Source: RGIG5612 sp045546255 | Lineage (GTDB): Bacteria > Bacillota > Clostridia > Lachnospirales > Lachnospiraceae | Direction: 5' to 3' | NCBI GenBank assembly: GCA_045546255.1 | Contig: JAZQCK010000047.1 | Coordinates: 1 to 44,991, forward strand | Length of the DNA: 44,991 bases | In this document: one piece after another, positions 1 to 7,630 of the stretch | Layout of the letters: every line of letters begins with the position of its first letter | Numbering within the stretch: the stretch's first letter is position 1 | Program-made: the position numbers and the translations under genes | Notes under the pieces: model-generated | The model's database searches: none | The model's input: the letters and a program-made list of their open reading frames with translations, nothing else | Told to the model about the DNA's origin: nothing

Positions 1-23
1 TTCGAGCCCCGTCTATCGCTCGG
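1..23 (+). repeat. tRNA-Gly 3'-end-like core repeat, copy 1
   Basis: First of four near-identical copies of a core beginning TTCGAGCCCCGTCTATCGCT. It reads as a tRNA T-loop (TTCGAGC), 3' T-stem strand (CCCGT), 3' acceptor strand (CTATCGC) and U73; a GCG-type acceptor with U73 fits glycine tRNA. The window starts at the T-loop, so this could be the end of an intact tRNA gene lying upstream or another displaced copy. Tyrosine recombinases commonly use such 3' ends as attachment sites. The att role is inference. Confidence 0.7.
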
Positions 24-32
24 TTTGAGGTT

Positions 33-74
33 CCCGAAAACGTTGATTTTTCAAGGTTTTCGGGGATTTTTTTT
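33..74 (+). terminator. Rho-independent terminator after core copy 1
   Basis: CCCGAAAAC (33-41) pairs with GTTTTCGGG (56-64) and is followed by an 8-9 base T run. It begins ten bases after the core repeat, as expected if each inserted module supplies a terminator for the tRNA transcript it interrupts. Confidence 0.85.
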
Positions 75-84
75 ACGATTTGGC

Positions 85-113
85 GTAAGTGGTAAATGGA
101 TTTTTGTAAGTGG
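85..113. repeat. GTAAGTGG direct repeat pair, left end 1
   Basis: GTAAGTGG occurs at 85-92 and 106-113, 21 bp apart, with a variant GTAAATGG between them. The same arrangement with the same spacing recurs at 7713-7741, also after a core repeat and terminator. Candidates are arm-type recombinase sites or two-turn direct-repeat sites for a LytTR-type regulator; sequence alone does not decide. Confidence 0.6.
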
Positions 114-308
114 CAAAAAAATATACCGCTCATGAGAAGGACCTCATGTTCAGAATTTCTCTCTTTCTTTCAATATCAAAGATAATCAAAGAAAAGTACC
201 AAGCTGACAACCATTTAAGTCGAATTAGATAGAGATTCAGAAGTCAAGGAAGCCTTGACAAGCACAATTTGAATATTAGAGGGCGCTGTATATTAACATG
301 CGAATTTG

Positions 309-337
309 TTGCATATGCTGAACTGATATGATAGAAT
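309..337 (+). promoter_or_regulatory. Sigma-A-type promoter of the toxin-antitoxin operon
   Basis: TTGCAT (309-314), a 17 bp spacer and TAGAAT (332-337) lie 23 bp upstream of the antitoxin start, with an AGGAGG-type ribosome site in between. TA operons of this type are usually repressed by their own antitoxin complex; no clear operator was identified. Confidence 0.6.
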
Positions 338-360
338 TTAACCATAGGAGGAAATAGATT

Positions 361-621
361 ATGCCAAATATCAAACCAATTTCAGATCTCAGAAACTATA
401 CAGAAGTTTTAAAAGAAGTGACTTATGGAGAACGAGTTTACCTTACAAGGAACGGACACGGCGAATTCGCAATTTTAAACATGCAGGAACTCGATGAACT
501 TGATAAAAAAGTCGCTTTAGTTAAGCTTTTTTCAGATTTGCAGCGTGCGGAAGATCGGGCAAACAAAGAAGGTTGGATTTCTGCCGACGATGCAGAACGA
601 ATTCTGGGGGTAGATGATTGA
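361..621 (+). CDS. Type II antitoxin, Phd/YefM family
   Basis: 86 aa. The N-terminus (KPISDLRNYTEVLKEV) has the Phd/YefM DNA-binding fold signature, followed by the usual RVYLTRNGHGEFAILNM strand pattern. The acidic C-terminal part would wrap and neutralise the toxin. The start is set by GGAGG about 8 bases upstream. The gene overlaps the downstream RelE/ParE-like toxin by four bases, typical of translational coupling. Known role of the family: neutralise the cognate toxin and repress the operon. In this context it is cargo of the first module and probably stabilises the island. Confidence 0.88.
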   Translation: MPNIKPISDLRNYTEVLKEVTYGERVYLTRNGHGEFAILNMQELDELDKKVALVKLFSDLQRAEDRANKEGWISADDAERILGVDD

Positions 622-977
622 AAAGAATAGAATACTCTCCGGAAGCACTTGAAAAGATCCAGCAGATTGGTTCTTATATTGCATCCCGGTACGGAAGAAC
701 AAAAGCGAAAGAGATAAAGAAGACTATAACTAGAAGAATCCGCGATTTAGGTGATAATGAAAACATCGGACAATCCGTAGAAGCTTTATTTGGAATTCCT
801 ACGGATTACCGGGTTCTGTATGTTGCGCATAACTATGTTTTTTATCGTTCGGATTCTACCACTGTCTATGTAGTTAAGATTTACAATGAACGAGAGGATT
901 TCTTGTATCATTTGTTTGGCATCAGTTCGGTCGATGAAGATTCGGAAGAATATTGGGATACGATGGAGACAAATTAA
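618..977 (+). CDS. Type II toxin, RelE/ParE superfamily
   Basis: 119 aa. The N-terminus (KRIEYSPEALEKIQQIGSYI) matches the RelE/ParE opening strand and helices, and GIPTDYRVLYVAHNYVFYR followed by VYVVKIYNERED gives the C-terminal beta sheet typical of the fold. The start is a TTG that overlaps the antitoxin stop (TTGA), with GGGGG-type pairing upstream; no in-frame ATG fits. Family members either cleave mRNA on the ribosome (RelE) or poison gyrase (ParE); sequence alone does not separate these. It is about 20 residues longer than usual because of an acidic C-terminal tail of unknown effect. Confidence 0.85.
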   Translation: MKRIEYSPEALEKIQQIGSYIASRYGRTKAKEIKKTITRRIRDLGDNENIGQSVEALFGIPTDYRVLYVAHNYVFYRSDSTTVYVVKIYNEREDFLYHLFGISSVDEDSEEYWDTMETN

Positions 978-1108
978 ATATTAAAAATAGAAATCATTGT
1001 AATCAACTTTTAAAGCTTTAACAATATAAGTAGATATTCTAAGACTTTTGCTGATAAAAACTCGAAAAATGATCTGATGCAAAGATTCTTTGCGTGACTT
1101 TTTAACCG

Positions 1109-1137
1109 GCTTTTTATACTATTTTAATATAAAAAGC
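1109..1137. promoter_or_regulatory. Perfect inverted repeat upstream of XRE gene
   Basis: GCTTTTTATA (1109-1118) and TATAAAAAGC (1128-1137) form a perfect 10 bp inverted repeat with a 9 base AT-rich loop, 45 bp before the XRE start. Candidate autoregulatory operator or weak hairpin; a terminator role for the TA operon is less likely because no T run follows. Confidence 0.4.
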
Positions 1138-1182
1138 AAGCCGTGTTGAAAGGAAGGAGATGTAAGTAAGGAGTGACGGAAG

Positions 1183-1860
1183 ATGAACGAAGTCGCAAAG
1201 AATCTTAAGAAAATCAGAATGTCTTCCGGAATGACACAGGAAGAGCTGGCTGAGAAAATGTTTGTCACAAGGCAAACAATCAGCAATTGGGAAAATGGAA
1301 AGAGTCAGCCGGATGTACAGACTCTGACTTCATTATCTAATGTTCTGGATGTCGAAGTTACGGAGTTAATCTACGGAAGAAAAAGAGCATACACACGTTT
1401 TCAGAAGAAATATATCATAACCGCAGCAATCAGTCTTTTGGTAATTATTGCTGTAATAATTTTGGAACTGACCTTATATCCGAATCTGCTCAGGCAGCTT
1501 CAGATTTTTTTTACCGGTTCGTTCGAGCTTGCACTATACGATTTTATTGTAAAACCAATCGGCTTTCTTGCTTTAGGGATCTTTGTGCTTTCTGTTTTTT
1601 CCTTATGGGTTGATACCAGGTTGGAAAAGAATCTTCGGATTATTATCCTGATTATTGGAATCATTCTTTTGCTCCTTTCATTCTGGCTTTTAATAGAAAT
1701 TATACTGATTTACAGGGCACCTCATCTTTTCCCGGGAATTATTCTTTTCTCCCCGGTATATAGTTCCATTTATCTTCGAATGCTCTTTATGATAGTAATG
1801 CCAATGCTTGCCGGTATGGGCCTGTTTCTGGGCTTTAACAGGAAGAGCAGGAGGTCATGA
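1183..1860 (+). CDS. Membrane-anchored XRE-family transcriptional regulator
   Basis: 225 aa. Residues about 5-60 are an HTH_3/XRE domain (KKIRMSSGMTQEELAEKM, then VTRQTISNWENGKSQPD). From about residue 70 onward there are four hydrophobic segments (around 72-92, 112-135, 147-170, 190-215), so the DNA-binding head faces the cytoplasm on a membrane body. Such proteins are common in Firmicutes and may sense envelope or signal conditions; the signal is unknown. The start has AAGGAG upstream. It overlaps the next gene, a lipoprotein, by four bases, suggesting a two-gene operon in which the lipoprotein could be a partner or target. Confidence 0.85.
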   Translation: MNEVAKNLKKIRMSSGMTQEELAEKMFVTRQTISNWENGKSQPDVQTLTSLSNVLDVEVTELIYGRKRAYTRFQKKYIITAAISLLVIIAVIILELTLYPNLLRQLQIFFTGSFELALYDFIVKPIGFLALGIFVLSVFSLWVDTRLEKNLRIIILIIGIILLLLSFWLLIEIILIYRAPHLFPGIILFSPVYSSIYLRMLFMIVMPMLAGMGLFLGFNRKSRRS

Positions 1861-2603
1861 TGAGAAGCCCCTTCAGAAAAAATGTTTTACTATTGGTCAT
1901 AGGTTGTGTGTTTCTTGCTGCAGGATGCGGCAGAGCTTCTTTTGTTGAACCGGAAACCATTGTTCCGATACCAGAGTGGAATGGTGAGGATGGAAAGGAA
2001 ATAAGTGTAACCGTTAATTGTTCAGCGTATGGACGATGGAGAGAGGCATGGGACGATTGGTATCCGCCGACGTTTTATATTGAGCCGGGAGAGCAGACGG
2101 CCTTTATGCTGGATGGAAATTATCATACCCATAACATGAGAGTCCCTTTAGAAACAAAAGAACTCTATGTAAGTCCACCCCGGATTGCGTTGATAAGTGA
2201 ACTGGAAGAACAGCTGATTCCATTGAATCAGGAATTCCCGATTCAGACGGAATATTTTTCTGTGATCAATGCAGATATCCCGAAACTTACAGAATGGAAT
2301 TCGGAAGAAAAAGACATAAAAGTCGTTGTGTTTTTGAAATCTGACAATGATCAGTACCCGGATTTCTTAAGTTTGAGATATGATAAAAAATCATATGCTT
2401 TTCATGGCACAAGCTGGGAAGGGGATGAGACAGGAAAGCCACAATATATGTCTTATATCTGTGAAATGCCTGATTTGTATACTGCGGCGATGGCTTTGAA
2501 ATATGGAAATTTGAGATACAGTAAACTGTTATCAATCATTAGCGCCGAAGACGCAGTGTATGAGTGTAGTGATGAGAGTGTGGAAATCCATCTGATAAAA
2601 TAA
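1857..2603 (+). CDS. Predicted lipoprotein of unknown function
   Basis: 248 aa. A basic N-terminus, hydrophobic stretch and lipobox LAAGC put the lipidated cysteine at residue 24, so the mature protein is tethered outside the cell membrane. I do not recognise a domain in the remainder; it is rich in aromatic and acidic residues and beta-prone. Coupled by ATGA overlap to the membrane XRE regulator. Either of two adjacent ATGs (1857 or 1860) could be the start. A GGTGCACC hairpin with T run follows, ending the transcript before core repeat 2. Confidence 0.75.
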   Translation: MMRSPFRKNVLLLVIGCVFLAAGCGRASFVEPETIVPIPEWNGEDGKEISVTVNCSAYGRWREAWDDWYPPTFYIEPGEQTAFMLDGNYHTHNMRVPLETKELYVSPPRIALISELEEQLIPLNQEFPIQTEYFSVINADIPKLTEWNSEEKDIKVVVFLKSDNDQYPDFLSLRYDKKSYAFHGTSWEGDETGKPQYMSYICEMPDLYTAAMALKYGNLRYSKLLSIISAEDAVYECSDESVEIHLIK

Positions 2604-2631
2604 TGATACAAGGATAAAAGTGGACTTTTCT

Positions 2632-2656
2632 GGTGCACCCTTGTGGTGCACCTTTT
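2632..2656 (+). terminator. Putative terminator after lipoprotein gene
   Basis: GGTGCACC (2632-2639) and GGTGCACC (2645-2652), each self-complementary, can pair across a 5 base loop and are followed by TTTT. The T run is short, so this is moderate evidence. Confidence 0.5.
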
Positions 2657-2713
2657 GCCTGCAGTACCCGAAACTCCTTGTTATTATTGGGATTGAGCGA
2701 TTTTGGTACTTTC

Positions 2714-2736
2714 TTCGAGCCCCGTCTATCGCTCGG
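2714..2736 (+). repeat. tRNA-Gly 3'-end-like core repeat, copy 2
   Basis: Identical over 23 bp to copy 1. The upstream bases (GAGCGAT at about 2695) can pair with ATCGCTC in the core, while no 5' T-stem strand precedes it, so this is a displaced tRNA end and not a tRNA gene. Upstream sequence AAACTCCTTG resembles the segment preceding copy 3. Confidence 0.85.
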
Positions 2737-2742
2737 AATGCA

Positions 2743-2770
2743 AGGACTTCTAAACAGAAGTCCTTTTTTA
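2743..2770 (+). terminator. Rho-independent terminator after core copy 2
   Basis: AGGACTTCT (2743-2751), loop AAAC, AGAAGTCCT (2756-2764), then a T run. It starts six bases after the core. Confidence 0.88.
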
Positions 2771-2778
2771 ATCTCTGA

Positions 2779-2973
2779 TTCTCAACACGACACCCGACAA
2801 ACGCACATCTGTTGAGAAACCCAGCCGATGAAGTGAGATTCGACAGTTTCTGAAATGTCAAAATAGCTTTTTTAAGTCTCTTCGCAACGCGACACCTGAT
2901 AATCCTTAATGTGTTGAGAAGAAAACACACTTTTTCTCAACGCATTAAGGTTTGTAGAGGTTGCGGTTGAGAA
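2779..2973. repeat. Three 40 bp units bounded by TTCTCAAC...GTTGAGAA
   Basis: Units at 2779-2818, 2881-2920 and 2934-2973 are each exactly 40 bp, start with TTC(T/G)CAAC and end in GTTGAGAA. Units 1 and 2 are direct copies sharing CGACACC near the left; unit 3 is in inverted orientation. Units 2 and 3 together form a near-perfect 16 bp stem (2905-2920 with 2934-2949). Located between the copy 2 terminator and the histidine kinase promoter. Possible recombinase, replication or regulator sites. The 588 bp between 2603 and 3192 holds no credible gene. Confidence 0.65.
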
Positions 2974-3084
2974 AGGAAAATATGATTCCTGAATAATCAG
3001 TAAAAGAATGAGACAGGCTTACTCTTTTAGGCTGTTCTTTTTCACTTATTGTTAAGGGAGTCCTTTTTGCTTACTTCTTTTTCT

Positions 3085-3113
3085 TTGGCTTTTACCGTCC
3101 TCTCATATATAAT
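3085..3113 (+). promoter_or_regulatory. Promoter of the histidine kinase operon
   Basis: TTGGCT (3085-3090), 17 bp spacer, TATAAT (3108-3113). The kinase start lies 78 bp further on, leaving a leader of about 70 bases. Confidence 0.65.
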
Positions 3114-3191
3114 AAGACTGAATTATCTCTAAGACCGGACGATTGATTGCACAACAACAATTGAGACCGGGATTTTCAGGAGATCAGAAGT

Positions 3192-5732
3192 ATGAAAAAG
3201 ATTTTTATTATCATTGTCAATGCAATCATAATGGCCGCCATATTGGCCTTTGTTGGTCTGTACTCCAGATATGAAAGCAGGGACTCGTTCCGCAGACAGA
3301 TCGAACACTTTGAAGACACAACAGTCACCATGGAACGTGTGACGGAGAATTATCTGGCAGGCGAGCAGCGGGTCTGCGATGTATGGGCACGTTACATCAA
3401 CAGCGAGACCATGACGATGGAAGAGGCAGCCGGTTTTATTCGCGTCTCGCATGTAGATGATAATGCTTCGGCGCATCTGATCTCCACAGACACGTTCACC
3501 GGTCTTTCCACACGACCGAAACAGGGTACTGCTGATGACTATGCGGTCTCCTATCAGCGGATAGATCTCCTGGGAGATATGGACTGGATTGATGAAATCG
3601 GCCGGTCGATCAACATAACCCGCACCTATACCAACCCGATGAACGGTGAACAGTCGCTGGCTTTCTGCAACAACATTACGCTGTATGATCCGGAAAGCGA
3701 TACTTCCGAAGATGCGGCTTTGCTGCGCGTCATTCCTATCTCAGTGCTCGAAGAGAAATGGGTCTTTCCGCAGACGGAACTTTTGAACGCAGAGCTTTCC
3801 ATGATCGATGACAACGGTGACTATATCCTCAAAGGAAACAGCTTTAAGAATGCCAGCTTTTTTGAATTCTACAAATCTTATAATACAACGGATCCCGAAT
3901 CGTCGAGTCAATTGTTCGACAAAATTACTACATCTACAGGTTCCGTTTCCATGAGCAACTCACACAAAGAGGAGTGCATCCTTGCCTATACTCCAATCCG
4001 GGCGACGGCCGGTTGGACGCTGCTGGGGCTCGTGCCTGCAAAGGATCTCAATGTCGGTACCGAAAACTGGCTGCTGATCGGAGTCGTTTCTGCCGGTTTG
4101 CTGATCCTGTTCCTCTATGATATGTTCTATATGCTTTACTTAAATAAGCGGCTTCAGATCTCAGCGAGGGAAGCAGAGTCTGCAAATAAGGCAAAAACCG
4201 ATTTCCTTTCTACTATGTCCCACGACATTCGTACTCCGATGAATGCCATTATCGGACTTACGACCATCGCGGAGAAGAATATTGGGGATGTGGAGTCAAC
4301 AAGTGACAGTCTCCGGAAGATCGGGCTTGCCGGCAACCATCTGCTGACGCTGATCAACGACATTTTGGATATATCAAAAGTGGAAAGCGGGAAACTGAAG
4401 TTGAGTCCGCTGACGTTCTCAATTGTGGAAACGGTCGAAAACCTTGTGAATATTTCACAGCCGATGATCAAGGAGAAAAATATTGATTTCAGCTTCCACA
4501 TCAATCAGATGGAGAAGGAATATCTGTATACAGACCAGCTCCGTCTGAATCAGATCTATATCAATATCCTTTCTAACGCCATCAAATACACGGAACCGGG
4601 CGGACGCGTCAGCGTGGATCTGCATGAGGAGGCGAGCACCGTACCGGGCTGTGTGCGTCTGACTTATGTTGTAGCAGATACGGGCATCGGAATGAGCCCG
4701 GAATTTATGGAGACCATGTATCAGCCTTTCTCGCGTCAGACAGACAGTCGCGTCAACAGCATTCAGGGAACCGGACTTGGTCTGGCCATTACCAAGCAGA
4801 TGGTCGACCTGCTTGACGGCACGATTGAATGTCAAAGCGAGCAGGGCAAGGGGACGACCTTCACCATCGTGCTGGACATCCCGGCAGCTGACCGGCAGCG
4901 GGAAGAAATGCAGTTCGAGCCCCTTGATGTTCTGATCGTTGATGACGATGAGGTCATGCTTCGGACAGGTACCGACACCCTCGAGTCCCTGGGAGCAACT
5001 GTGGAGCAGGCTCACAGCGGACTGGAAGCGCTTGGCATGATCGAGCACAGACATTATTCCGGAAAAGATTACAACGTTGTTATCATTGACTGGAAGATGC
5101 CCGAAATGGATGGCGTAGAGACGATCAAACGGATCCGCGCGGAGATCGATGCAGCAATTCCAATCTTATTGATCTCTGCCTATGACTGGTCGGATATTGA
5201 GGATAAGGCAAAAGCGGCAGGCGCGAACGGATTTGTCAGTAAACCGCTTTTCCGTTCAACGCTTTATGATAAGATCAACGATCTGATTGGGAAAGAATCC
5301 GTGTCCACTGAGCCGGAGGATGATTACTCTGATCTGCAGGGAGGCCACATCCTTATCGCCGAAGATAACGATATTAACTGGGAGATCATATCCGCCATGC
5401 TTGCCATGTTTGGCATTACGACGGACCGCGCGGAAAACGGAAGGGTCTGTGTGGACATGATCAAAGAGGCAGCAGAGGGCAGCTATGATCTGATCTTTAT
5501 GGATGTACAGATGCCGGAAATGAATGGTCTCGACGCGACCAGAACGATCCGCAAGCTGGAAAATCCATGGGCAGCATCTATCCCGATCGTTGCGATGACG
5601 GCAGACGCATTTTCTGAAAACATCACAGAATGCCTGAATGCAGGAATGAACGGACATATTGCGAAGCCTGTCGATATTAAATTAGTGATTAAGGAAATCC
5701 GAAGAGTAAAAGAAGAAAGAGGACAGTTATGA
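3192..5732 (+). CDS. Hybrid sensor histidine kinase with two receiver domains
   Basis: 846 aa. One transmembrane segment at about 4-24, an extracellular sensor region to about 290, a second transmembrane segment at about 294-316, then HisKA with phospho-acceptor His344 in SHDIRTPMNAI, HATPase_c (N box near Asn462, DTGIGMS, GTGLGLAI), receiver 1 (LIVDDDE, Asp633 in IIDWKMPEMDG) and receiver 2 (LIAEDND, Asp771 in FMDVQMPEMNG). No DNA-binding output domain. It autophosphorylates on a signal and passes phosphate along its own receivers. It overlaps the following solute-binding lipoprotein gene by ATGA, so that protein may present the ligand to the sensor region. The downstream sigma-like protein may be involved in output, which is inference. 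Confidence 0.93.
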   Translation: MKKIFIIIVNAIIMAAILAFVGLYSRYESRDSFRRQIEHFEDTTVTMERVTENYLAGEQRVCDVWARYINSETMTMEEAAGFIRVSHVDDNASAHLISTDTFTGLSTRPKQGTADDYAVSYQRIDLLGDMDWIDEIGRSINITRTYTNPMNGEQSLAFCNNITLYDPESDTSEDAALLRVIPISVLEEKWVFPQTELLNAELSMIDDNGDYILKGNSFKNASFFEFYKSYNTTDPESSSQLFDKITTSTGSVSMSNSHKEECILAYTPIRATAGWTLLGLVPAKDLNVGTENWLLIGVVSAGLLILFLYDMFYMLYLNKRLQISAREAESANKAKTDFLSTMSHDIRTPMNAIIGLTTIAEKNIGDVESTSDSLRKIGLAGNHLLTLINDILDISKVESGKLKLSPLTFSIVETVENLVNISQPMIKEKNIDFSFHINQMEKEYLYTDQLRLNQIYINILSNAIKYTEPGGRVSVDLHEEASTVPGCVRLTYVVADTGIGMSPEFMETMYQPFSRQTDSRVNSIQGTGLGLAITKQMVDLLDGTIECQSEQGKGTTFTIVLDIPAADRQREEMQFEPLDVLIVDDDEVMLRTGTDTLESLGATVEQAHSGLEALGMIEHRHYSGKDYNVVIIDWKMPEMDGVETIKRIRAEIDAAIPILLISAYDWSDIEDKAKAAGANGFVSKPLFRSTLYDKINDLIGKESVSTEPEDDYSDLQGGHILIAEDNDINWEIISAMLAMFGITTDRAENGRVCVDMIKEAAEGSYDLIFMDVQMPEMNGLDATRTIRKLENPWAASIPIVAMTADAFSENITECLNAGMNGHIAKPVDIKLVIKEIRRVKEERGQL

Positions 5733-7024
5733 AAAAGATGATCAGTTTGCTATTTGCAGTGTTGATGATCCTGTGTCTGGCTGCATGCGGCGCAGAGAAG
5801 GAGGAATCAAAGACGAAGGAGGGATTCAAACCGACTCTGGACACTTCTGTCAGTTGCCAAATCACCGTTGCCGGCGGCTACGACAACTTCGAGGCACTGG
5901 AAGCGGAGTTTGACCGTTTCAATGAATATTATCCGAATGTGGAAATGGTATTTACCAAAGTGGATGACTATAACAACATGATCGGTACAGTCCTGAATGG
6001 AAACGATGCTCCTGATATCTACGTCAATTATTCCTGGATGTATGGCAGAGAACCATATCAATCTTCGATCGATCATGCCGAGAATCTGTCTGATCCTGCG
6101 CTGGGGCTTGATTTAGATTGCATCCGCAGCAATATCATTTTGAAGACGGACGACGGTACGCTTCCGATGGTTCCGGTTTTCTCAAACACCTACGGCATGC
6201 TTGTAAACAATGACCTTTTTGAAAAAGAAGGACTGAGTGTTCCTACGACATATCAAGAACTTCTGACGGTGTGTCAGGCGTTTCGCGAAAAGGGCTATGA
6301 CAATCCCATGATGGGATTTTCCAAAGAGGAGACAACCTCGCTTTTTACATTGACGCTTTACCCGTTCTTCTGCGGAACCGTTGCGCAGGATGCAGAGGCT
6401 GTCAAAAAACTCAATGCTCTTGATCCTTCTGCCGGAGAGTATATGCGGCCGGCCCTTGAAAGGATGCAGCAATTTCTGAACGATGGATGTGTGAATCTTG
6501 ATGCCTGCGGAGAGATCGAAAACAATTATGATGCGGTGATCCTTCGCTTCTTTGAAGGCGATATACCGATGATGATCTGCTCCGGTGATGCCGTCTCCGG
6601 AACAAAGAAACGCGAGAGCCGTTCCGAAGCGTTTATCGCCGGTCCGTTTGAATACGCCTTTTTCCCGATTCCGATGACAGACGAGGGCGCATACTTCCTT
6701 GATATGCCGAACCTGCAGTTTTCTGTCAACAAAGACGGTGCGAATCTGGATGTAGCCAATGAATTTATGCGTTTCCTGGTCACACACCGGGAACTGAACG
6801 AGATGGCACAGAACAAGGGTCTTATGTCCCCGACGAAAGACCTGTCTTTTAGCAGTATGTACGCAGCATTTGGGAATGTTCCGGAATCACGTATCCTGTC
6901 GCCGGAAGTAATCGGTCTGACTGATGATGCGGTCATTCAGTTGAGACAATCAGGTTTCCAGGTTGGAACGGGTGCGATAACCATTGATGAGGCGATTGCC
7001 GGCTACGGCACTTTTACGCAGTGA
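5729..7024 (+). CDS. Extracellular solute-binding lipoprotein (family 1)
   Basis: 431 aa. Signal peptide with lipobox ending at Cys20 (CLAAC), then a family 1 binding-protein fold: TVAGGYDNFEALEAEFDRFNEYYPNVEM near the N-terminus, NDAPDIYVNYSW, and NDLFEKEGLSVPTTYQELL. Family members bind sugars or oligosaccharides and deliver them to ABC permeases. No permease or ATPase gene accompanies it here; instead it is coupled by four-base overlap to the hybrid histidine kinase upstream. A sensory role as ligand-presenting subunit of that kinase is the best inference; the ligand is unknown. Confidence 0.88.
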   Translation: MKKMISLLFAVLMILCLAACGAEKEESKTKEGFKPTLDTSVSCQITVAGGYDNFEALEAEFDRFNEYYPNVEMVFTKVDDYNNMIGTVLNGNDAPDIYVNYSWMYGREPYQSSIDHAENLSDPALGLDLDCIRSNIILKTDDGTLPMVPVFSNTYGMLVNNDLFEKEGLSVPTTYQELLTVCQAFREKGYDNPMMGFSKEETTSLFTLTLYPFFCGTVAQDAEAVKKLNALDPSAGEYMRPALERMQQFLNDGCVNLDACGEIENNYDAVILRFFEGDIPMMICSGDAVSGTKKRESRSEAFIAGPFEYAFFPIPMTDEGAYFLDMPNLQFSVNKDGANLDVANEFMRFLVTHRELNEMAQNKGLMSPTKDLSFSSMYAAFGNVPESRILSPEVIGLTDDAVIQLRQSGFQVGTGAITIDEAIAGYGTFTQ

Positions 7025-7344
7025 TTTTTCCAATCGCTTTTACAAAAATGACTTTTTCAATTGATGATAAGATGTCAGAAGATGATAGGGATGAGGAGGA
7101 AATCAGTCTTGTAGATCAGTCAGTTGATGTTGAGAATACAACGATCACGACAATAGAACTCGAAAACCTTAGAAGCGCTTTGGCGAAACTGAGTGATTCG
7201 GAACTTGAACTGATCATGAGATTATACTTGGACGAGGACAAGCTAACTGGGGAAGAGTATGGCAGAATTCTTGGGCTTTCAAGAAAAACAATTCACTGGA
7301 AAAAGGAAATAATATTAAAAAAATTAAGGTCATTTTCGGAGTAA
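7021..7344 (+). CDS. Sigma-70 region 4-like HTH protein
   Basis: 107 aa from a GTG overlapping the previous stop (GTGA); ATGs at 7048 and 7072 are alternative starts. Residues about 45-105 form a region 4 helix-turn-helix: LRSALAKLSDSELELIMRL, then GEEYGRILGLSRKTIHWKK. No region 2 is present, so it is not a full sigma factor. Small proteins like this are common in conjugative and integrative elements of Firmicutes, near excisionase and integrase genes. Here it is the last gene before a core repeat and no integrase follows, which fits a decayed or trans-mobilised module. A link to kinase signalling is possible but unproven. Confidence 0.7.
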   Translation: MIFPIAFTKMTFSIDDKMSEDDRDEEEISLVDQSVDVENTTITTIELENLRSALAKLSDSELELIMRLYLDEDKLTGEEYGRILGLSRKTIHWKKEIILKKLRSFSE

Positions 7345-7353
7345 AAAAGGGGC

Positions 7354-7371
7354 AAAAACAGTCTGTTTTTT
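7354..7371 (+). terminator. Weak AT-rich hairpin after the sigma-like gene
   Basis: AAAAACA (7354-7360), loop GTC, TGTTTTT (7364-7370). Position just after the stop codon fits a terminator, but the stem is weak. Confidence 0.4.
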
Positions 7372-7389
7372 AAGTGGTAATGTAAGTGG
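7370..7389. repeat. TAAGTGG / GTAAGTGG repeats near right end of module 2
   Basis: TTAAGTGG at 7370-7377 and GTAAGTGG at 7382-7389. The same octamer is found in the left-end segments at 85-113 and 7713-7741, so both ends of the modules carry it, as expected of recombinase arm sites. Confidence 0.5.
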
Positions 7390-7406
7390 CAGCTGACAGA
7401 GAAGAT

Positions 7407-7530
7407 GAAACTCCTTGATTTGAGCGAACTGAGGCTTGCGGACGGTCAAGCTGGCTTGACCGGACATAAGCCGAAAACGGACAGCGAGCGTTAGCGAGCT
7501 ATTAGGCTTTAGGCCGCTTCAACTCAATCC
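7407..7530. repeat. Structured right-end repeat, copy A
   Basis: About 124 bp, aligned along its length with 9349-9467. It contains nested stems: GGCTT...AAGCC outside and GGTCAAGC...GCTTGACC inside, then ACGGACAGCGAGCG, shared with copy B, and a CTATTAGG...TTTAGGC segment. It ends directly at core copy 3. The outer stem differs in sequence from copy B but both pair, implying selection on folding. Confidence 0.75.
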
Positions 7531-7553
7531 TTCGAGCCCCGTCTATCGCTCGG
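7531..7553 (+). repeat. tRNA-Gly 3'-end-like core repeat, copy 3
   Basis: Identical over 23 bp to copies 1 and 2, again lacking the 5' part of a tRNA. Preceded by the structured right-end repeat and followed ten bases later by a strong terminator. Confidence 0.88.
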
Positions 7554-7562
7554 TTAAAAGGT

Positions 7563-7608
7563 ACTCCAAAAATGTTGATTCTACAACATTTTTGGAGTTT
7601 TTCTTTTG
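7563..7608 (+). terminator. Strong Rho-independent terminator after core copy 3
   Basis: ACTCCAAAAATGTTG (7563-7577) pairs perfectly with CAACATTTTTGGAGT (7584-7598), followed by TTTTTCTTTT. Confidence 0.9.
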
Positions 7609-7630
7609 CCCGAAAAGCGAAGGAGAAAAA

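Noticed and set aside
2714..2736. Complete tRNA gene at the core repeats
   Set aside because: Only the 3' part is present at copies 2-4; no anticodon arm or 5' T-stem strand can be folded from the upstream bases.
2532..2930. 132-codon reverse-strand open frame
   Set aside because: It crosses the lipoprotein gene end, two terminator hairpins, the core repeat and the 40 bp units; it is chance reading of structured DNA.
2779..2973. CRISPR array
   Set aside because: Only three units, one inverted, with unequal gaps and internal inverted repeats; no cas gene in the window.
7407..7553. Integron attC site
   Set aside because: The segment folds and ends cassette-like blocks, but the GTTRRRY/RYYYAAC attC core boxes are absent and the core resembles a tRNA end.
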